Below, piece after piece: positions 1 through 10,002 of a stretch of DNA of 64,000 nt. This stretch comes from Pseudomonas migulae. Its GTDB lineage: Bacteria > Pseudomonadota > Gammaproteobacteria > Pseudomonadales > Pseudomonadaceae. Under the pieces are notes generated by a model. The model had not been told where the DNA came from. It saw only the letters and a list, made by a program, of their open reading frames with translations, and searched no databases. The stretch is from contig NZ_JALJWR010000001.1 in the NCBI RefSeq assembly GCF_024169315.1, positions 1,447,501-1,511,500 on the forward strand. The letters run 5' to 3'. The position numbers were made by a program, and so were the translations under genes. Each line of letters starts with the position of its first letter. Positions within the stretch are counted from its first letter, which is position 1.

Positions 1-1
1 A

Positions 2-829
2 CGGCCTCAAGTCACCCGTTACATCCAGGAGCTGGAGACGTCATTGGGCGTGCGCCTATTCCAACGCACCACGAGAAAGGTGGCGCTCACCGCCGAGGGC
101 GAACGGTTCTATGAGCGAGTGCAGGAAATTCTCGCGGATATTTCTGCCGCGACCTCGATGTTTGACCGCACCGGAGCAACGCTCGTGGGCCGACTTCGCG
201 TCGATATCCCGACCGCTTTCGCGCAGATGGAGTTCATCAAAACCCTGAAAGAATTCACTGGCACCTTCCCCGGCATCAACATGGTGCTGGGCGTGACCGA
301 TCGAGCCGTTGACCTGATAGGTGAAGGCATCGACTGTGCGTTGCGCATAGGCGATTTGCCAGACTCAACCCTGATCGCTCGCCCCATCGCACTGGCAACC
401 ATGGTGACGTGCGCAGCGCCCGAGTATCTGAACGAGCACGGGAAACCCAAGGCACTCGACGATCTGGTGTCCCATCGAGGCGTCAACTTCCTGTCCGGTC
501 AGAGCAACAGAACATTGCCTTGGCACTTCACGGTCAAAGGTCAGGATCGAGCGTTTGTGAGTAACGCCGGCATCACCGTCACCGAGTCGAATGCGTACGT
601 TCAGTGCGGCGTGTCGGGCTTCGGAATAATCCAGGCCCCAGGCATCACCGTGGCCGAGTATCTCGACAGCGGTGCTTTGGTGGAAATTTTAACGCCCTAT
701 CGGCCAGCCCCTCGCCCTGTGTCGGTGCTGTACCCAAGTCGAACGCACCTGGCACCGCAGGTGCAGGTTTTTGTCGAATGGCTGCAAGAGCGTTTTCCGA
801 AGATTCATCCTGACTGGCTGGAACAATAG
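2..829 (+). CDS. LysR-family transcriptional regulator (5' end outside window)
   Basis: The gene enters from the left edge in frame 2, so about 276 codons are visible and only the start of the DNA-binding domain is missing. The visible N-terminus (PQVTRYIQELETSLGVRLF, then RTTRKVALTAEGERF) is the end of a LysR winged helix-turn-helix. The rest fits the periplasmic-binding-like effector domain, with the typical DCALRIGDLPDSTLIAR stretch. It ends at a TAG and is followed by a decayed permease gene on the other strand, so its regulated partner is not evident here. Family assignment is firm; the effector is unknown. Confidence 0.93.
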   Translation, partial: RPQVTRYIQELETSLGVRLFQRTTRKVALTAEGERFYERVQEILADISAATSMFDRTGATLVGRLRVDIPTAFAQMEFIKTLKEFTGTFPGINMVLGVTDRAVDLIGEGIDCALRIGDLPDSTLIARPIALATMVTCAAPEYLNEHGKPKALDDLVSHRGVNFLSGQSNRTLPWHFTVKGQDRAFVSNAGITVTESNAYVQCGVSGFGIIQAPGITVAEYLDSGALVEILTPYRPAPRPVSVLYPSRTHLAPQVQVFVEWLQERFPKIHPDWLEQ

Positions 830-908
830 GTGCTCCAGACTGACTTGGCTTCGGAACAAAAGCAGGCGTGGTATTTCGACACGAGTGCCTCATACCCCGC
901 CTCGGGAA

Positions 909-1238
909 TCAACAACAGGCTGCGGCCAGTCCTCCATCAATCAGGTAGATCGCGAAAGAAAAAGTCACGATCGACAGCACCGTACTGACCAGGATGGAGG
1001 TCGCGGCTTCACTCTGATACGCGCCGGTCTGGTTTGCGAACATCGCCGGGATCGTCGCCGATGGCAGCGCACAAAGCAGGATCATTTGTTGGGCGTAAAG
1101 CCCATGTGTGCCGAGCATTACGGTGGCGGCAAACATCAACACCGGATGAATGAACAGCTTGAGCCCAAGGTTGCCCCACACTTCACCCGACATCTTCAGT
1201 TTCTCGGACGACATGATCAATCCCAGGCACAGCAGGGA
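909..1238 (-). pseudogene. C-terminal remnant of an AEC (auxin efflux carrier) family permease
   Basis: About 110 codons are open on the minus strand, ending in a normal stop. The residues ([19 protein letters not shown], then KLFIHPVLM and QMILLCALPSATIPAMFA) resemble the last three or four membrane segments of AEC-family transporters, which are normally about 300 aa. An in-frame TAA at 1241-1239 immediately precedes the conserved stretch and no upstream part is recognisable, so roughly two thirds of the gene is gone. Family assignment is from motif resemblance only. Confidence 0.65.
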
Positions 1239-1404
1239 TTACTGGCGCTCAAACGGCGGATTACTACGAGCAGTCGCTTCGAAAGATCGCAGCTCAAATG
1301 TGAGGCAAAAACATGTCGCACCCTTACGACCCAAAGTTTCAATGATCACCAGAATCAGTCGCTTGCTAGGTCTGACAACAGAACATTCACTCAAGGAAAC
1401 TCCC

Positions 1405-1798
1405 ATGTCGACAAAAGTGCTGGTCTTGTACTACTCCACTTATGGCCACACTGAAACAATGGCACAAGCGATCGCTGAAGGGGCTCGGTCGGCGGGCACC
1501 GAAGTTTCGCTTAAACGTGTCCCCGAATTGATGTCGGAAGAAGTGGCACGCCAAGCGGGTGCAAATCTGGAGCAACGTGCCGATATCGCGACGCCTGGTG
1601 AACTGGTGGACTACGACGCCATTATTATCGGTACGCCAACCCGTTTCGGCCGGGTGTCTTCGCAAATGGCAAACTTCCTGGACCAGACCGGCGGGCTTTG
1701 GGCTGAAGGCAAACTGATCGGCAAAGTCGGCGGGGCGTTCGTTTCGACGCCACATCGCTGAAATCGCGACAGCGCTGGTACGTGGGCGTCAGGCGTAA
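1405..1798 (+). pseudogene. wrbA: wrbA-like NAD(P)H:quinone oxidoreductase with internal deletion
   Basis: The ATG at 1405 follows AAGGAAACTCCC. The first 119 codons are a typical WrbA N-terminus: [17 protein letters not shown] for the FMN phosphate loop, then [19 protein letters not shown]. The frame stops after [10 protein letters not shown], where intact WrbA (about 198 aa) runs on with its second flavin loop. In another frame, 1751-1798 encodes [15 protein letters not shown] and a stop, which looks like the WrbA C-terminal helix. Both ends therefore survive, but some 55-65 central codons are lost and the frame is shifted. The intact terminator at 1842 is probably the original one. The product would lack much of the fold and is likely inactive. 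Confidence 0.8.
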
Positions 1799-1841
1799 TC
1801 ACGCTCCAGCCAACTATCGAAACCCGATTTATCCTTTTTGG

Positions 1842-1881
1842 GTCACCGCAGACCTCCACCTTTTGCTGCGGTGACTTTTTT
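1842..1881 (+). terminator. Rho-independent terminator downstream of the wrbA remnant
   Basis: The perfect 10-bp stem GTCACCGCAG (1842-1851) / CTGCGGTGAC (1866-1875) has a 14-nt loop and is followed by six T residues. It lies about 45 bases after the surviving wrbA C-terminal codons, as expected for the original gene end. Confidence 0.85.
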
Positions 1882-2275
1882 ACGTCTGGTTAATCACAGA
1901 GCCATGTCAGCCGGCACAGTGCCCGGTTTACGCTTACCCCTGCCGCTCAGTCAGCTATATCGTTGGTGATAAGTGGTAAAGACCGGGTGAGCAGCTTCAA
2001 GATCAAGCATCACGTGAATCCAGGAGCCCGATCGGGTTCCATGCTTGGCACCCAATGAAATCAGGGCAACGAGGATTGAAAAGCCCTGTTCAGGTGTTTG
2101 CGTTTTTTTGTGCCAATTTGATCTTAATTCCAGCCACACGCTGAATTCACCGGCCTGTCGGCTGACCACCCCCCTCCGGCAAAATGCCAACAACACCATG
2201 CCCGCCACGCCACATAACCCTCAAAGCAACCTTTAGATGGCAGAATCCCTTAACTTGATCGTTTCGGTGACCAGC
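1882..2275. other. Intergenic region with no supported gene
   Basis: No convincing coding sequence was found between the terminator and the ABC exporter. The open stretches are unlike known proteins and overlap on both strands. The promoter for the downstream ABC transporter presumably lies here, but no box is clear enough to name. Confidence 0.5.
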
Positions 2276-4135
2276 ATGCTTCGCGTATTTGAACAAAGAC
2301 TCGACCCCTTCCCGCCCGACGAGGTACCGCCGCCACCCGATGGCCTGGCCCGGTTTTTGTGGGCATGCACACGGGGCGCGCGCGGTTATATTCTTGCGTT
2401 TGCGCTGCTCAGTGCCGCGGTGTCGATCTACGAAGCCTGGCTGTTTTCTTTCCTCGGTCAGGTCGTGGATCTGCTCTCGACATGGCAGGCCGGTGGTGAT
2501 GCGGCGGCTCAGGAAAGCCGCGTGTTGTGGGGCATGGGCATCGTGATGCTGGCCAGCATCGGGCTGGTGGCGTTGCGGACCATGGTGCAACACCAGATAT
2601 TGGCGATTAACTTACCGCTGCGGCTGCGATGGGACTTCCACCGCCTGATGCTGCGGCAAAGCCTTTCGTTCTTTTCCGATGAGTTCTCCGGCCGGGTCAC
2701 CACCAAGGTGATGCAGACCGCACTGGCCGTGCGCGACGTGCTGTTCACCCTGATCGAGATCGCACCCGGAATCGGCGTGTATTTCATCGCGATCATCGCA
2801 CTGGCCGGCGGCTTCGCCCTGAAACTGATGCTGCCTTTCCTTGCCTGGATCGTGCTGTTCGGGCTGGCCATGCTCTACTTCGTCCCCCGCTTGGGGAAAG
2901 TCGGACAGGAACAGGCCAATGCGCGTTCCTCGATGACCGGACGCATCTCCGATGCCTACACCAACATCACGACCGTGAAGCTGTTCTCCCATTCCAATCG
3001 TGAAGCGCACTTCGCGCGCGCGGCCATGGAAGACTTCAAGCAGACCGGCTTTCGCCAGATGCGCCTGGTCAGCCAATTCGAGATCGTCAACCAGGCGTTG
3101 GTGGTGGCGTTGATCATGGCCGCTGGCGGTTATGCGCTTTGGCTGTGGCACCTGGGCGAAGTCGGCACAGGTGCGGTGGCGGCGATTACCGCCATGGCGT
3201 TGCGCATCAACGGCATGTCGCACTGGATCATGTGGCAAATGACCTCGCTGTTCGAGAGCATCGGCACCGTGCAGGATGGCATGGCCACTCTTACCCGCGG
3301 CCCCAAAGTGCAGGATGCGCCAGACGCGGGCGTGCTGGTGACCTCCGGCGGGGCGGTAACCTTCGACAACGTGAGCTTCAACTACAATGGCGAACGCCAG
3401 GTGCTCGACGGCCTGAGCCTGAACATTCGTCCGGGCGAAAAAATCGGTCTGGTGGGCCGCTCCGGCGCGGGCAAATCCACGCTCATCAACTTGCTGCTGC
3501 GCTTCTATGATGTCGACAGCGGGAAGATCCTTATTGACGGGCAAGACATTGCGCACGTGACACAAGACAGCCTGCGCAGCGCGATCGGCATGGTCACCCA
3601 GGATACCTCCCTGCTGCACCGCTCCATTCGCGACAACATTGCCTACGGCCGACCCGATGCGACCGACGCGCAAATCCGCAGTGCCGCGGCCAACGCCCAG
3701 GCCGATGAGTTCATCAGCCAACTGAGCGACCGCCAAGGCCACACCGGTTACGACACCTTGGTCGGCGAGCGCGGCATCAAACTGTCGGGCGGTCAGCGCC
3801 AGCGCGTCGCCATCGCCCGAGTGATGCTCAAGAACGCCCCGATCCTGCTACTCGACGAGGCGACCAGCGCGCTGGATTCGGAAGTCGAAGTGGCCATTCA
3901 GGAAAGTCTCGATGAAATGATGAAGGGCAAAACCGTCATCGCCATCGCCCATCGGCTGTCCACGATTGCGGCGATGGATCGACTGATCGTCATGGATGAT
4001 GGACGCATCCTCGAACAGGGCACCCACACGGAATTGCTCGCCAGGAACGGCCTCTATGCGCGGCTGTGGCACCATCAGAGTGGCGGGTTCCTGGGTGAGG
4101 ATCGGGGGGTGACCGAGGCGATGGATCAGGTGTGA
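2276..4135 (+). CDS. ABC exporter, fused permease and ATP-binding protein
   Basis: This is a half-transporter of about 619 aa: an N-terminal six-helix membrane domain (roughly residues 35-310) followed by a nucleotide-binding domain. Walker A GRSGAGKST is at 394-402, the signature LSGGQRQR starts at 503, and Walker B ILLLDE at 523-528 is followed by ATSALD and an H-loop in IAIAHRLS. I chose the ATG at 2276 (MLRVFEQRLDPF), which has GGTGA five bases upstream. An ATG at 2237 is in frame but lacks a ribosome site. Layout and length fit the MsbA/multidrug ABC-B group, acting as a dimer in the inner membrane. The substrate cannot be read from sequence. The gene stands alone. Confidence 0.92.
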   Translation: MLRVFEQRLDPFPPDEVPPPPDGLARFLWACTRGARGYILAFALLSAAVSIYEAWLFSFLGQVVDLLSTWQAGGDAAAQESRVLWGMGIVMLASIGLVALRTMVQHQILAINLPLRLRWDFHRLMLRQSLSFFSDEFSGRVTTKVMQTALAVRDVLFTLIEIAPGIGVYFIAIIALAGGFALKLMLPFLAWIVLFGLAMLYFVPRLGKVGQEQANARSSMTGRISDAYTNITTVKLFSHSNREAHFARAAMEDFKQTGFRQMRLVSQFEIVNQALVVALIMAAGGYALWLWHLGEVGTGAVAAITAMALRINGMSHWIMWQMTSLFESIGTVQDGMATLTRGPKVQDAPDAGVLVTSGGAVTFDNVSFNYNGERQVLDGLSLNIRPGEKIGLVGRSGAGKSTLINLLLRFYDVDSGKILIDGQDIAHVTQDSLRSAIGMVTQDTSLLHRSIRDNIAYGRPDATDAQIRSAAANAQADEFISQLSDRQGHTGYDTLVGERGIKLSGGQRQRVAIARVMLKNAPILLLDEATSALDSEVEVAIQESLDEMMKGKTVIAIAHRLSTIAAMDRLIVMDDGRILEQGTHTELLARNGLYARLWHHQSGGFLGEDRGVTEAMDQV

Positions 4136-4322
4136 GCGTGAATGTTTGGGGATGATGTTCGAGCGGTTGCTTTGGGTCGATTGTTGCCGTGCACGACAGG
4201 CAGTTATCGGCCAATTGCTGCCCTTCGCCATGGGCAACATTCGACCAGTGGAGTCGTTCGGATGCGTCGGACGTGACAGGCCGAAATCGGCGAGAATTTT
4301 TTAATAGTGAAACGCAATCGAG

Positions 4323-6332
4323 CTATTTGCGCTCTCGCTGTACATACCACTGCGTGAACGCTTCGGCACTTACCGGTCGGCAGACATGAAACCCTTGGAC
4401 CATGTCGCAATGATAATCGCCCAGCGCATCGAGCACGTCGGCAGTTTCTACGCCTTCAGCAATGACCGTCATGCCAAGGTTGTGACCCAGATCGACGACG
4501 CTCCGTACGATGAGCTCGTTGGCTTGATCGCTTTGCATCGCCAGTACAAAGGATTTGTCGATCTTGAGTTCGCTGATGGGCAAATCCTTCAACTGAGCCA
4601 GACTCGTATAGCCGACGCCGAAATCATCGATGGCAATGTGGATGCCCATCCCATGTAACTGCCTCAGGATGGTCCGGGCCGCGTAGGAATCGAGCATGAT
4701 CGCGGACTCGGTCACTTCGAGCATGAGCATGTTCGGCGTCAAATTGTAGTGTTCAAGCAGATCGATGATCTGAACCACCAATTTGTCGTCCAACAAGTTG
4801 CGCGCAGAAATGTTCACGGCCACCGGTATGCATATACCGATGTCAGCCCAGGCTCGCACCTGAGACAGCGCGAGGTTCAGCACGTATCGCGTCAGGGCAC
4901 CGATGATTCCGGTCAGTTCGGCAAACGGAATGAACTCATCCGGAGTCACCAGGCCGCGCACTGGATGCTGCCAGCGCACCAAGGCTTCGACGCCAGTCAC
5001 TTTTCCCGTGCTCAGGCTGACCTTGGGCTGGTACTCCAGGAACAATTCGCGGCGCTCCAGACCTCGCCGCAGTTCGCCAAGCATGGCCAGGCGTTCCGGA
5101 GAACGCCGATCCGTTCCCGGGTCGTAGGCGAGGACACCCTTTCCCTGTTTTTTGGCGGCATACATGGCGATGTCGGCACGCTGCATGAGCGTCGATGGAT
5201 CGTCACCGTGCAGCCCCGATACCACGACCCCGAAGCTGGCCTCGACATCCAGTTCGACCCCATCAATTTCGAACGCTGCGGTAATCGCCGTATGCAGCCG
5301 TTGCGCTGCTTTCAACGCGCCTTCCAGGCCTTCGACGGAGGGAAGCAAGATAGCAAACTCATCACCACCCAACCGACAGACCGTGTCGATCCCTCGCGCT
5401 TCACTGACCAACCGCTTGCCGATCAGGTCGAGCAGGCGGTCCCCATAGTGATGGCCCAGGGTGTCGTTGACTTCCTTGAACCGATCCAGGTCAATCAGCA
5501 ACAGGCCCGTGGTTGACCCTTGGCGACGGCCAAGGCGCATCGCCTGCTCGAAACGGTCCGCCAGCAGTGTTCGGTTGGCCAGCCCGGTCAGCTTGTCATG
5601 CAGCGACGCGTGCAAGGCGTCCTTGCGTTGACTGTCGAGCTCGAAACGTGTGCGCCGCAGCACTTCGGCGAACAAGCCGGCCAGCAGCAGACCCGCGATA
5701 AAAACGATGGGCGTGGTACTGGCGTTGAAGGACTCCCGTGAACGCAGTTTTTCCAGCGCGCCGATCGACTGCTGGTGGTGAGCGGCCGCTGCTTGCAGGA
5801 CGACATTTTCAATCTTTTCGAACAGCGGGTCGGCCTCCTCGTTGTCAATCCGGCGCGCCCGCAAGGCCTCGCCCTGATCTACGGCATCGAACATCTTGTA
5901 GATGCTTTCCACATAGGGAGTCAGTGAAGTGCGAACATCCTCGACAAGCAGATGATCGGCAGGCGATCCGGAGCGCTGAATACGCTCTAGCGCCGTGCCA
6001 AGTTGCGCCAGGACATCGTTGAAGTTACGCAATATGTTCGGCCCGGGATCCAGCCGATACTTATGTTCTATAGACTCGGCGGCCAGCACGGCCGTCGCAG
6101 CCGCTGAGTAGTGATCAGACAGAACGCTCGAGGCGATCGCCGCCTGCCCCAGACGTCCGGTGGTAATGGAAGACCATACCGCAAAGCCGCTAATTACTAG
6201 CAGCACGGCAATCAAACCATGGCGCGCCCACCTACCGGGAATTGCTTTACTCCAACGGAGGAAATCAGACGTGTCACTCACTTGCGCAAGGGCTTCGGGA
6301 ACCTGCGAACTTGCTGGCGGCAAAGTGCTCAT
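4323..6332 (-). CDS. Membrane-anchored GGDEF-EAL c-di-GMP enzyme
   Basis: The 669-aa protein has a transmembrane helix near residues 38-55, a helical periplasmic sensor region to about 205, a second helix near 208-226, a GGDEF domain with intact GGDEF at 322-326, and an EAL domain with EAL at 449-451 and IAIDDFGVGY later. An RxxD inhibitory site (R313-D316) sits five residues before GGDEF. Both catalytic signatures are complete, so it could make or break c-di-GMP; which dominates is not decidable by eye. It is transcribed toward the ABC exporter and has no operon partner. The start gives MSTLPPASSQ. Confidence 0.93.
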   Translation of the reverse strand: MSTLPPASSQVPEALAQVSDTSDFLRWSKAIPGRWARHGLIAVLLVISGFAVWSSITTGRLGQAAIASSVLSDHYSAAATAVLAAESIEHKYRLDPGPNILRNFNDVLAQLGTALERIQRSGSPADHLLVEDVRTSLTPYVESIYKMFDAVDQGEALRARRIDNEEADPLFEKIENVVLQAAAAHHQQSIGALEKLRSRESFNASTTPIVFIAGLLLAGLFAEVLRRTRFELDSQRKDALHASLHDKLTGLANRTLLADRFEQAMRLGRRQGSTTGLLLIDLDRFKEVNDTLGHHYGDRLLDLIGKRLVSEARGIDTVCRLGGDEFAILLPSVEGLEGALKAAQRLHTAITAAFEIDGVELDVEASFGVVVSGLHGDDPSTLMQRADIAMYAAKKQGKGVLAYDPGTDRRSPERLAMLGELRRGLERRELFLEYQPKVSLSTGKVTGVEALVRWQHPVRGLVTPDEFIPFAELTGIIGALTRYVLNLALSQVRAWADIGICIPVAVNISARNLLDDKLVVQIIDLLEHYNLTPNMLMLEVTESAIMLDSYAARTILRQLHGMGIHIAIDDFGVGYTSLAQLKDLPISELKIDKSFVLAMQSDQANELIVRSVVDLGHNLGMTVIAEGVETADVLDALGDYHCDMVQGFHVCRPVSAEAFTQWYVQRERK

Positions 6333-6750
6333 GCGCTACCTCATGTAGACGTGAATGCTTCCATTCTTATTGGCAACTTCCACCAAAATCTAAGTTTAGA
6401 CGAAGAATGAAATTAACGTTGAAATGCTCGAATTCATTCGTATGATATCCATTACACTTAATAATATCTGATTGATAAGTCTCGTTATTATCCAATAATT
6501 TTTATTTAAATTAATTATTGAACACCCACACCCTCTCTTATTTACGCCATGAACTCCATTGGACTTAAGGCGTATTACTGAAGACCAACGAACAATCGCA
6601 TCAATGCGACTATTATTCTAGAATTGCAAGCTATTTTTTATATTTATTCCTTTCCCCACCGACTGTGCTAAAGCGCACGGACCCACCCAGAATATCGTGA
6701 GACGCCTCCAAAGTTTCAGCTGATTCATTACTGAGTTTTTACCCATTTTA
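6333..6750. other. AT-rich intergenic region
   Basis: No gene is visible. Around 6400-6660 the sequence is markedly richer in A and T than its surroundings (runs such as TTTATTTAAATTAATTATT), unlike the flanking GC-rich genes. It precedes an autotransporter-like fragment, and the two may have arrived together. Promoters for the divergent genes presumably lie here. Confidence 0.6.
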
Positions 6751-7521
6751 ATGAACTCTTTGGCTGTCCCGACATCGGCATTTCGCCGAAATGCGATCTT
6801 TCGCGAACGGCACCTATGGGTCGGGACATACAACGTATCGCAAACGTGTACGCCTGCCGCCGGTGTCGATGCCTCGATCAGCACCCAACCGACGACGACT
6901 ATCACAACCACTGCCGGATCCTCGGTCCTCAGTCGAGGCAACAACAGCAACTCGACGGTCACCCTCAGCGGCACCACGATCGATAGCACGCCACCTGCTG
7001 CCGCCAACGCGGTTTTTTCGAATGTAATCGGTGCCGGTGGTACGGGCAGTGCGACCCTGATCGTCGATGGCGGCACCAACACCGTCAACGTTGGGGGGAG
7101 CGGCCTCGACGCGCTGGCCATCACCAATGCCAACAGTGGGCTGTCGACGTTCACGGTGAGTGCAGGCACCACGCTTAACATCCTCAACTCGGTCGTGGGC
7201 AACGAACACGACGGTATTGACGTGAATGCCAGTGGCGGCGGTGCGATCAATTTGACCCACGAAGGTAACGGTCAGATCACCCTGCTCGGTGGTAACGGCA
7301 TCTGGACAAAGGCCAGTGGCAGTGGCGACACCAATGTCAGCGTCGGCGCCGGGGTCAGCATTCTGGTCAACAATGACGATGCACTGTCCGCCGGCCCTCC
7401 CATACTCGACGACACGTTGCCGACCGCTGGCGTCGGTAACCATGCAGGCGTTCATACTCGCGCGATCGATGGCAATACCACCGTGGTGAATGCCGCCAGT
7501 GTCCACTTCAATCTCCTCTGA
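6751..7521 (+). pseudogene. Autotransporter passenger-like fragment without translocator
   Basis: The 256-codon frame has the composition of an autotransporter passenger: rich in G, T, N, S and V, with repeating strands such as SATLIVDGGTNTVNVGGSG and STFTVSAGTTLNILNSVVG, suggesting a beta-helix. Full-length members have an N-terminal signal peptide and a C-terminal 12-strand barrel of about 280 aa. Here the N-terminus (MNSLAVPTSAFRRNAIFRER) is not a convincing signal, and the frame stops after VNAASVHFNLL with no barrel. It therefore looks like an internal piece of a larger adhesin or secreted protein. An independent small beta-helix protein is less likely. Confidence 0.55.
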
Positions 7522-7847
7522 AATCGTCGATCCCAGGATGGCGATGACCTATCAAACGCGCAACGGCTCAGACGATTCCCACCTGCACGCTGCTACTCGA
7601 ACTAGGCGGGGCGTAGCGAGGTCCCGATGGCGTCAGCAAAAACTACTTTCGAAAGCGGCCTCTCACGAATAGCCATCCGCCAATCTCGGCCATTTACGAC
7701 GTGCAGACGAGGCATCAATGCCATGACTACCGATTGTTCCAGTCAGGCAGACCACTCACTGATAGCGCGCCCAACGATGTGTTGGTCACTGCTTGCCTAA
7801 TGCGAACAGCATCACGAGCCCCCGGAAGGATCAAGTGACGCCACCGC
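7522..7847. other. Intergenic region with no supported gene
   Basis: I see no continuation of the passenger fragment in any frame and no other coding signal. It may hold further decayed sequence. Confidence 0.5.
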
Positions 7848-8741
7848 TTACATCCGGTGATGTTCCAGCAAGAAGTCCACGAACAACCGCACCCGAGCCG
7901 GCATTGCCGAGCCACCTACGAACACCGCATGAATCGGTTCCTGGTCGCCGGGGTTCCAGGCTTCCAGCAGCGGTATCAGGTCACCGCGCTGTAAATCCTC
8001 GCTCACGCTGAACTCGCCGATACGCGCAATGCCGGCACCTACTCGCGCGAGTTGTGCCAGCGCTTCACCACTGCTGCATTCGATGTTGCCGCTGACCTTC
8101 AGGGAAAACTCTCTTCCGTCGCGGATGAACGGCCAGTTGGGTTCGGCACGCCGGAAGTTGAAGCGTAGGCAGTTGTGCCGTAGCAGGTCTTCCGGTTCCT
8201 GGGGGATGCCGTTGCGCTGCAGATACTCGGGCGATGCCACTACTACCTGGCCGGTGTCGCCGATCCTGCGCGCGGTCAGCGGGCTGTCGGGCAGATGGCC
8301 AAAGCGTACTGCGACGTCGGCCTGACCGCCGAGAATGTCGACCACTTCGTCGCCGAGGGTGAGGTCGACGACGATGTTCGGGTAACGGGCGCTGAATGCT
8401 GCCACCAAGGGAACGATGGCCAGCCGTCCATGGCCAAGAGCGGCGCTGACGCGCAATCGGCCCTTCGGTACGCCCTGGTCGGCAATGGCTTCTTCAACCT
8501 CGTCCATGTCGGCCAGGATACGCCGGGCACCCCGCAGGAAAGCTTCACCCTCGGCGGTGAAGGTGATCGCTCGTGTGGTGCGCAACAGCAGGCGGGTGCC
8601 AAGACGTTGTTCGGCACGTGCGATGATTCGACTGACCGCTGAGGGTGTCAGCCCCAACGCACGCGCGGCGGCCGACAGGCTGCCTTCCTGCGCCACGGTG
8701 GCGAACACGCTCATTTCACCTGACCTGCCATTGAAGTCCAC
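7848..8741 (-). CDS. LysR-family regulator divergent from an MFS transporter
   Basis: This 297-aa regulator has a clear N-terminal winged helix (SLSAAARALGLTPSAVSRIIARAEQRLG, residues about 17-45, given here in part) and a LysR effector-binding domain. It starts 94 bp from the divergent MFS gene at 8836, the usual arrangement in which the LysR protein controls both itself and its target from the shared spacer. The inducer is unknown. Confidence 0.94.
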   Translation of the reverse strand: MDFNGRSGEMSVFATVAQEGSLSAAARALGLTPSAVSRIIARAEQRLGTRLLLRTTRAITFTAEGEAFLRGARRILADMDEVEEAIADQGVPKGRLRVSAALGHGRLAIVPLVAAFSARYPNIVVDLTLGDEVVDILGGQADVAVRFGHLPDSPLTARRIGDTGQVVVASPEYLQRNGIPQEPEDLLRHNCLRFNFRRAEPNWPFIRDGREFSLKVSGNIECSSGEALAQLARVGAGIARIGEFSVSEDLQRGDLIPLLEAWNPGDQEPIHAVFVGGSAMPARVRLFVDFLLEHHRM

Positions 8742-8835
8742 TTGTGCTCCTTACGCAAAGGTGATTGCCGAAAATGCTATCTACCGCCTCTAAAAGTTGG
8801 ATCGTAGCATTGGCGGCATAGATAAGGAGCCTTCC

Positions 8836-10002
8836 ATGCGTATCAATCCACCACTTGTCGCACTCGCCATTGGTGCCTTTGGCATCGGCGTTACCGAGTT
8901 CGCCCCCATGGGCATGTTGCCGGGCATCGCTGCGGATCTCGGCGTTTCCATTCCCGCCGCCGGTCTATTGGTCAGTGCTTACGCCCTGGGCGTATTGCTC
9001 GGCGCGCCACTGATGACCCTGACCACCGGCAGGATTCCCCGGCGCTATCTGCTGATCGGACTCATGGCGATTTTCACCCTGGGTAATCTGATGTCAGCCC
9101 TGGCCACCGATTACTACAGCCTCATGGTCGCCAGAGTGGTGACCTCACTGAACCACGGTGCGTTTTTTGGCGTTGGCTCCATCGTCGCAGCCAGCGTCGT
9201 CGCCCCGGAGAAACGAGCCGGCGCGGTTGCGGCGATGTTCATGGGCCTGACCCTGGCGACCATCGGCGGTGTGCCGCTGGCCGCCTGGTTTGGCGAACTG
9301 TTCGGCTGGCGCACCGCATTCTGGGGTATCACCGGTCTCGGCGTGGTGGCCATGGCCTCGTTGTGGTTCGCCCTCCCCAACCTGCCGGCGCCGAAAAGCG
9401 TCGGCGTAATGGCCGAAATTCGGGTACTGGGCCGTGGCCCGGTGCTGGGGGCGTTGGCCCTGACCGTAGTCGGCTCGGGTGCAATGTTTACTGTCTTCAC
9501 CTACATCGCGCCGATCCTCAGCAGCGAGACCCATGCGTCCACCGCCTACATCACCGCGATGCTGGTGCTGTTCGGTGTGGGGTTGACGCTGGGCAACATG
9601 TGGGGCGGCAAGGCCGCCGACCGCTCGATAGATCGCACCCTGATCGTTTCGTTGAGCGTGCTGATTCTCGTTTTGCTGGCGTTCACCGTACTGATGCGTT
9701 GGCCGCTGCCGGCCGCCGTTGCCATCCTGATATGGGGTATCGCCAGCTTCGCCCTGGTGCCGCCGCTACAGATGCGCGTCATGGAGGCTGCCAAGGACGC
9801 GCCCAATCTGGCCTCGGCGGTGAACATCGGTGCCTTCAACTTCGGCAACGCGATTGGTGCGGCGCTGGGTGGAGCAGTGATCAATACCGGGCTGGGTTAT
9901 CCGGCGATTTCCCTGGCCGGAGCGGCAATGGCGGGTCTGGGGCTGCTGATGGTGTTGGCTTTTGCTTGGCGTTCCAGAACGATTGCAGCTGCGGTGGTGT
10001 GA
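8836..10002 (+). CDS. MFS transporter, AraJ/PucJ-like 12-helix efflux family
   Basis: The 388-aa integral membrane protein has twelve predicted helices and an N-terminus (LVALAIGAFGIGVTEFAPMG) typical of the sugar-efflux/arabinose-polymer MFS subgroup (AraJ, YdhP-like). I chose the ATG at 8836 because AAGGAG lies 8 bases upstream; the in-frame codon at 8797 lies inside the divergent promoter. The second half repeats the MFS pattern (GNMWGGKAADRSIDR between helices 8 and 9). Likely an inner-membrane proton-coupled exporter under the adjacent LysR protein. Substrate unknown. Confidence 0.9.
   Translation: MRINPPLVALAIGAFGIGVTEFAPMGMLPGIAADLGVSIPAAGLLVSAYALGVLLGAPLMTLTTGRIPRRYLLIGLMAIFTLGNLMSALATDYYSLMVARVVTSLNHGAFFGVGSIVAASVVAPEKRAGAVAAMFMGLTLATIGGVPLAAWFGELFGWRTAFWGITGLGVVAMASLWFALPNLPAPKSVGVMAEIRVLGRGPVLGALALTVVGSGAMFTVFTYIAPILSSETHASTAYITAMLVLFGVGLTLGNMWGGKAADRSIDRTLIVSLSVLILVLLAFTVLMRWPLPAAVAILIWGIASFALVPPLQMRVMEAAKDAPNLASAVNIGAFNFGNAIGAALGGAVINTGLGYPAISLAGAAMAGLGLLMVLAFAWRSRTIAAAVV

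Noticed and set aside
2612..3742. 376-codon open frame on the minus strand
   Set aside because: Antisense to the ABC exporter, H/R/Q-rich composition typical of a shadow frame.
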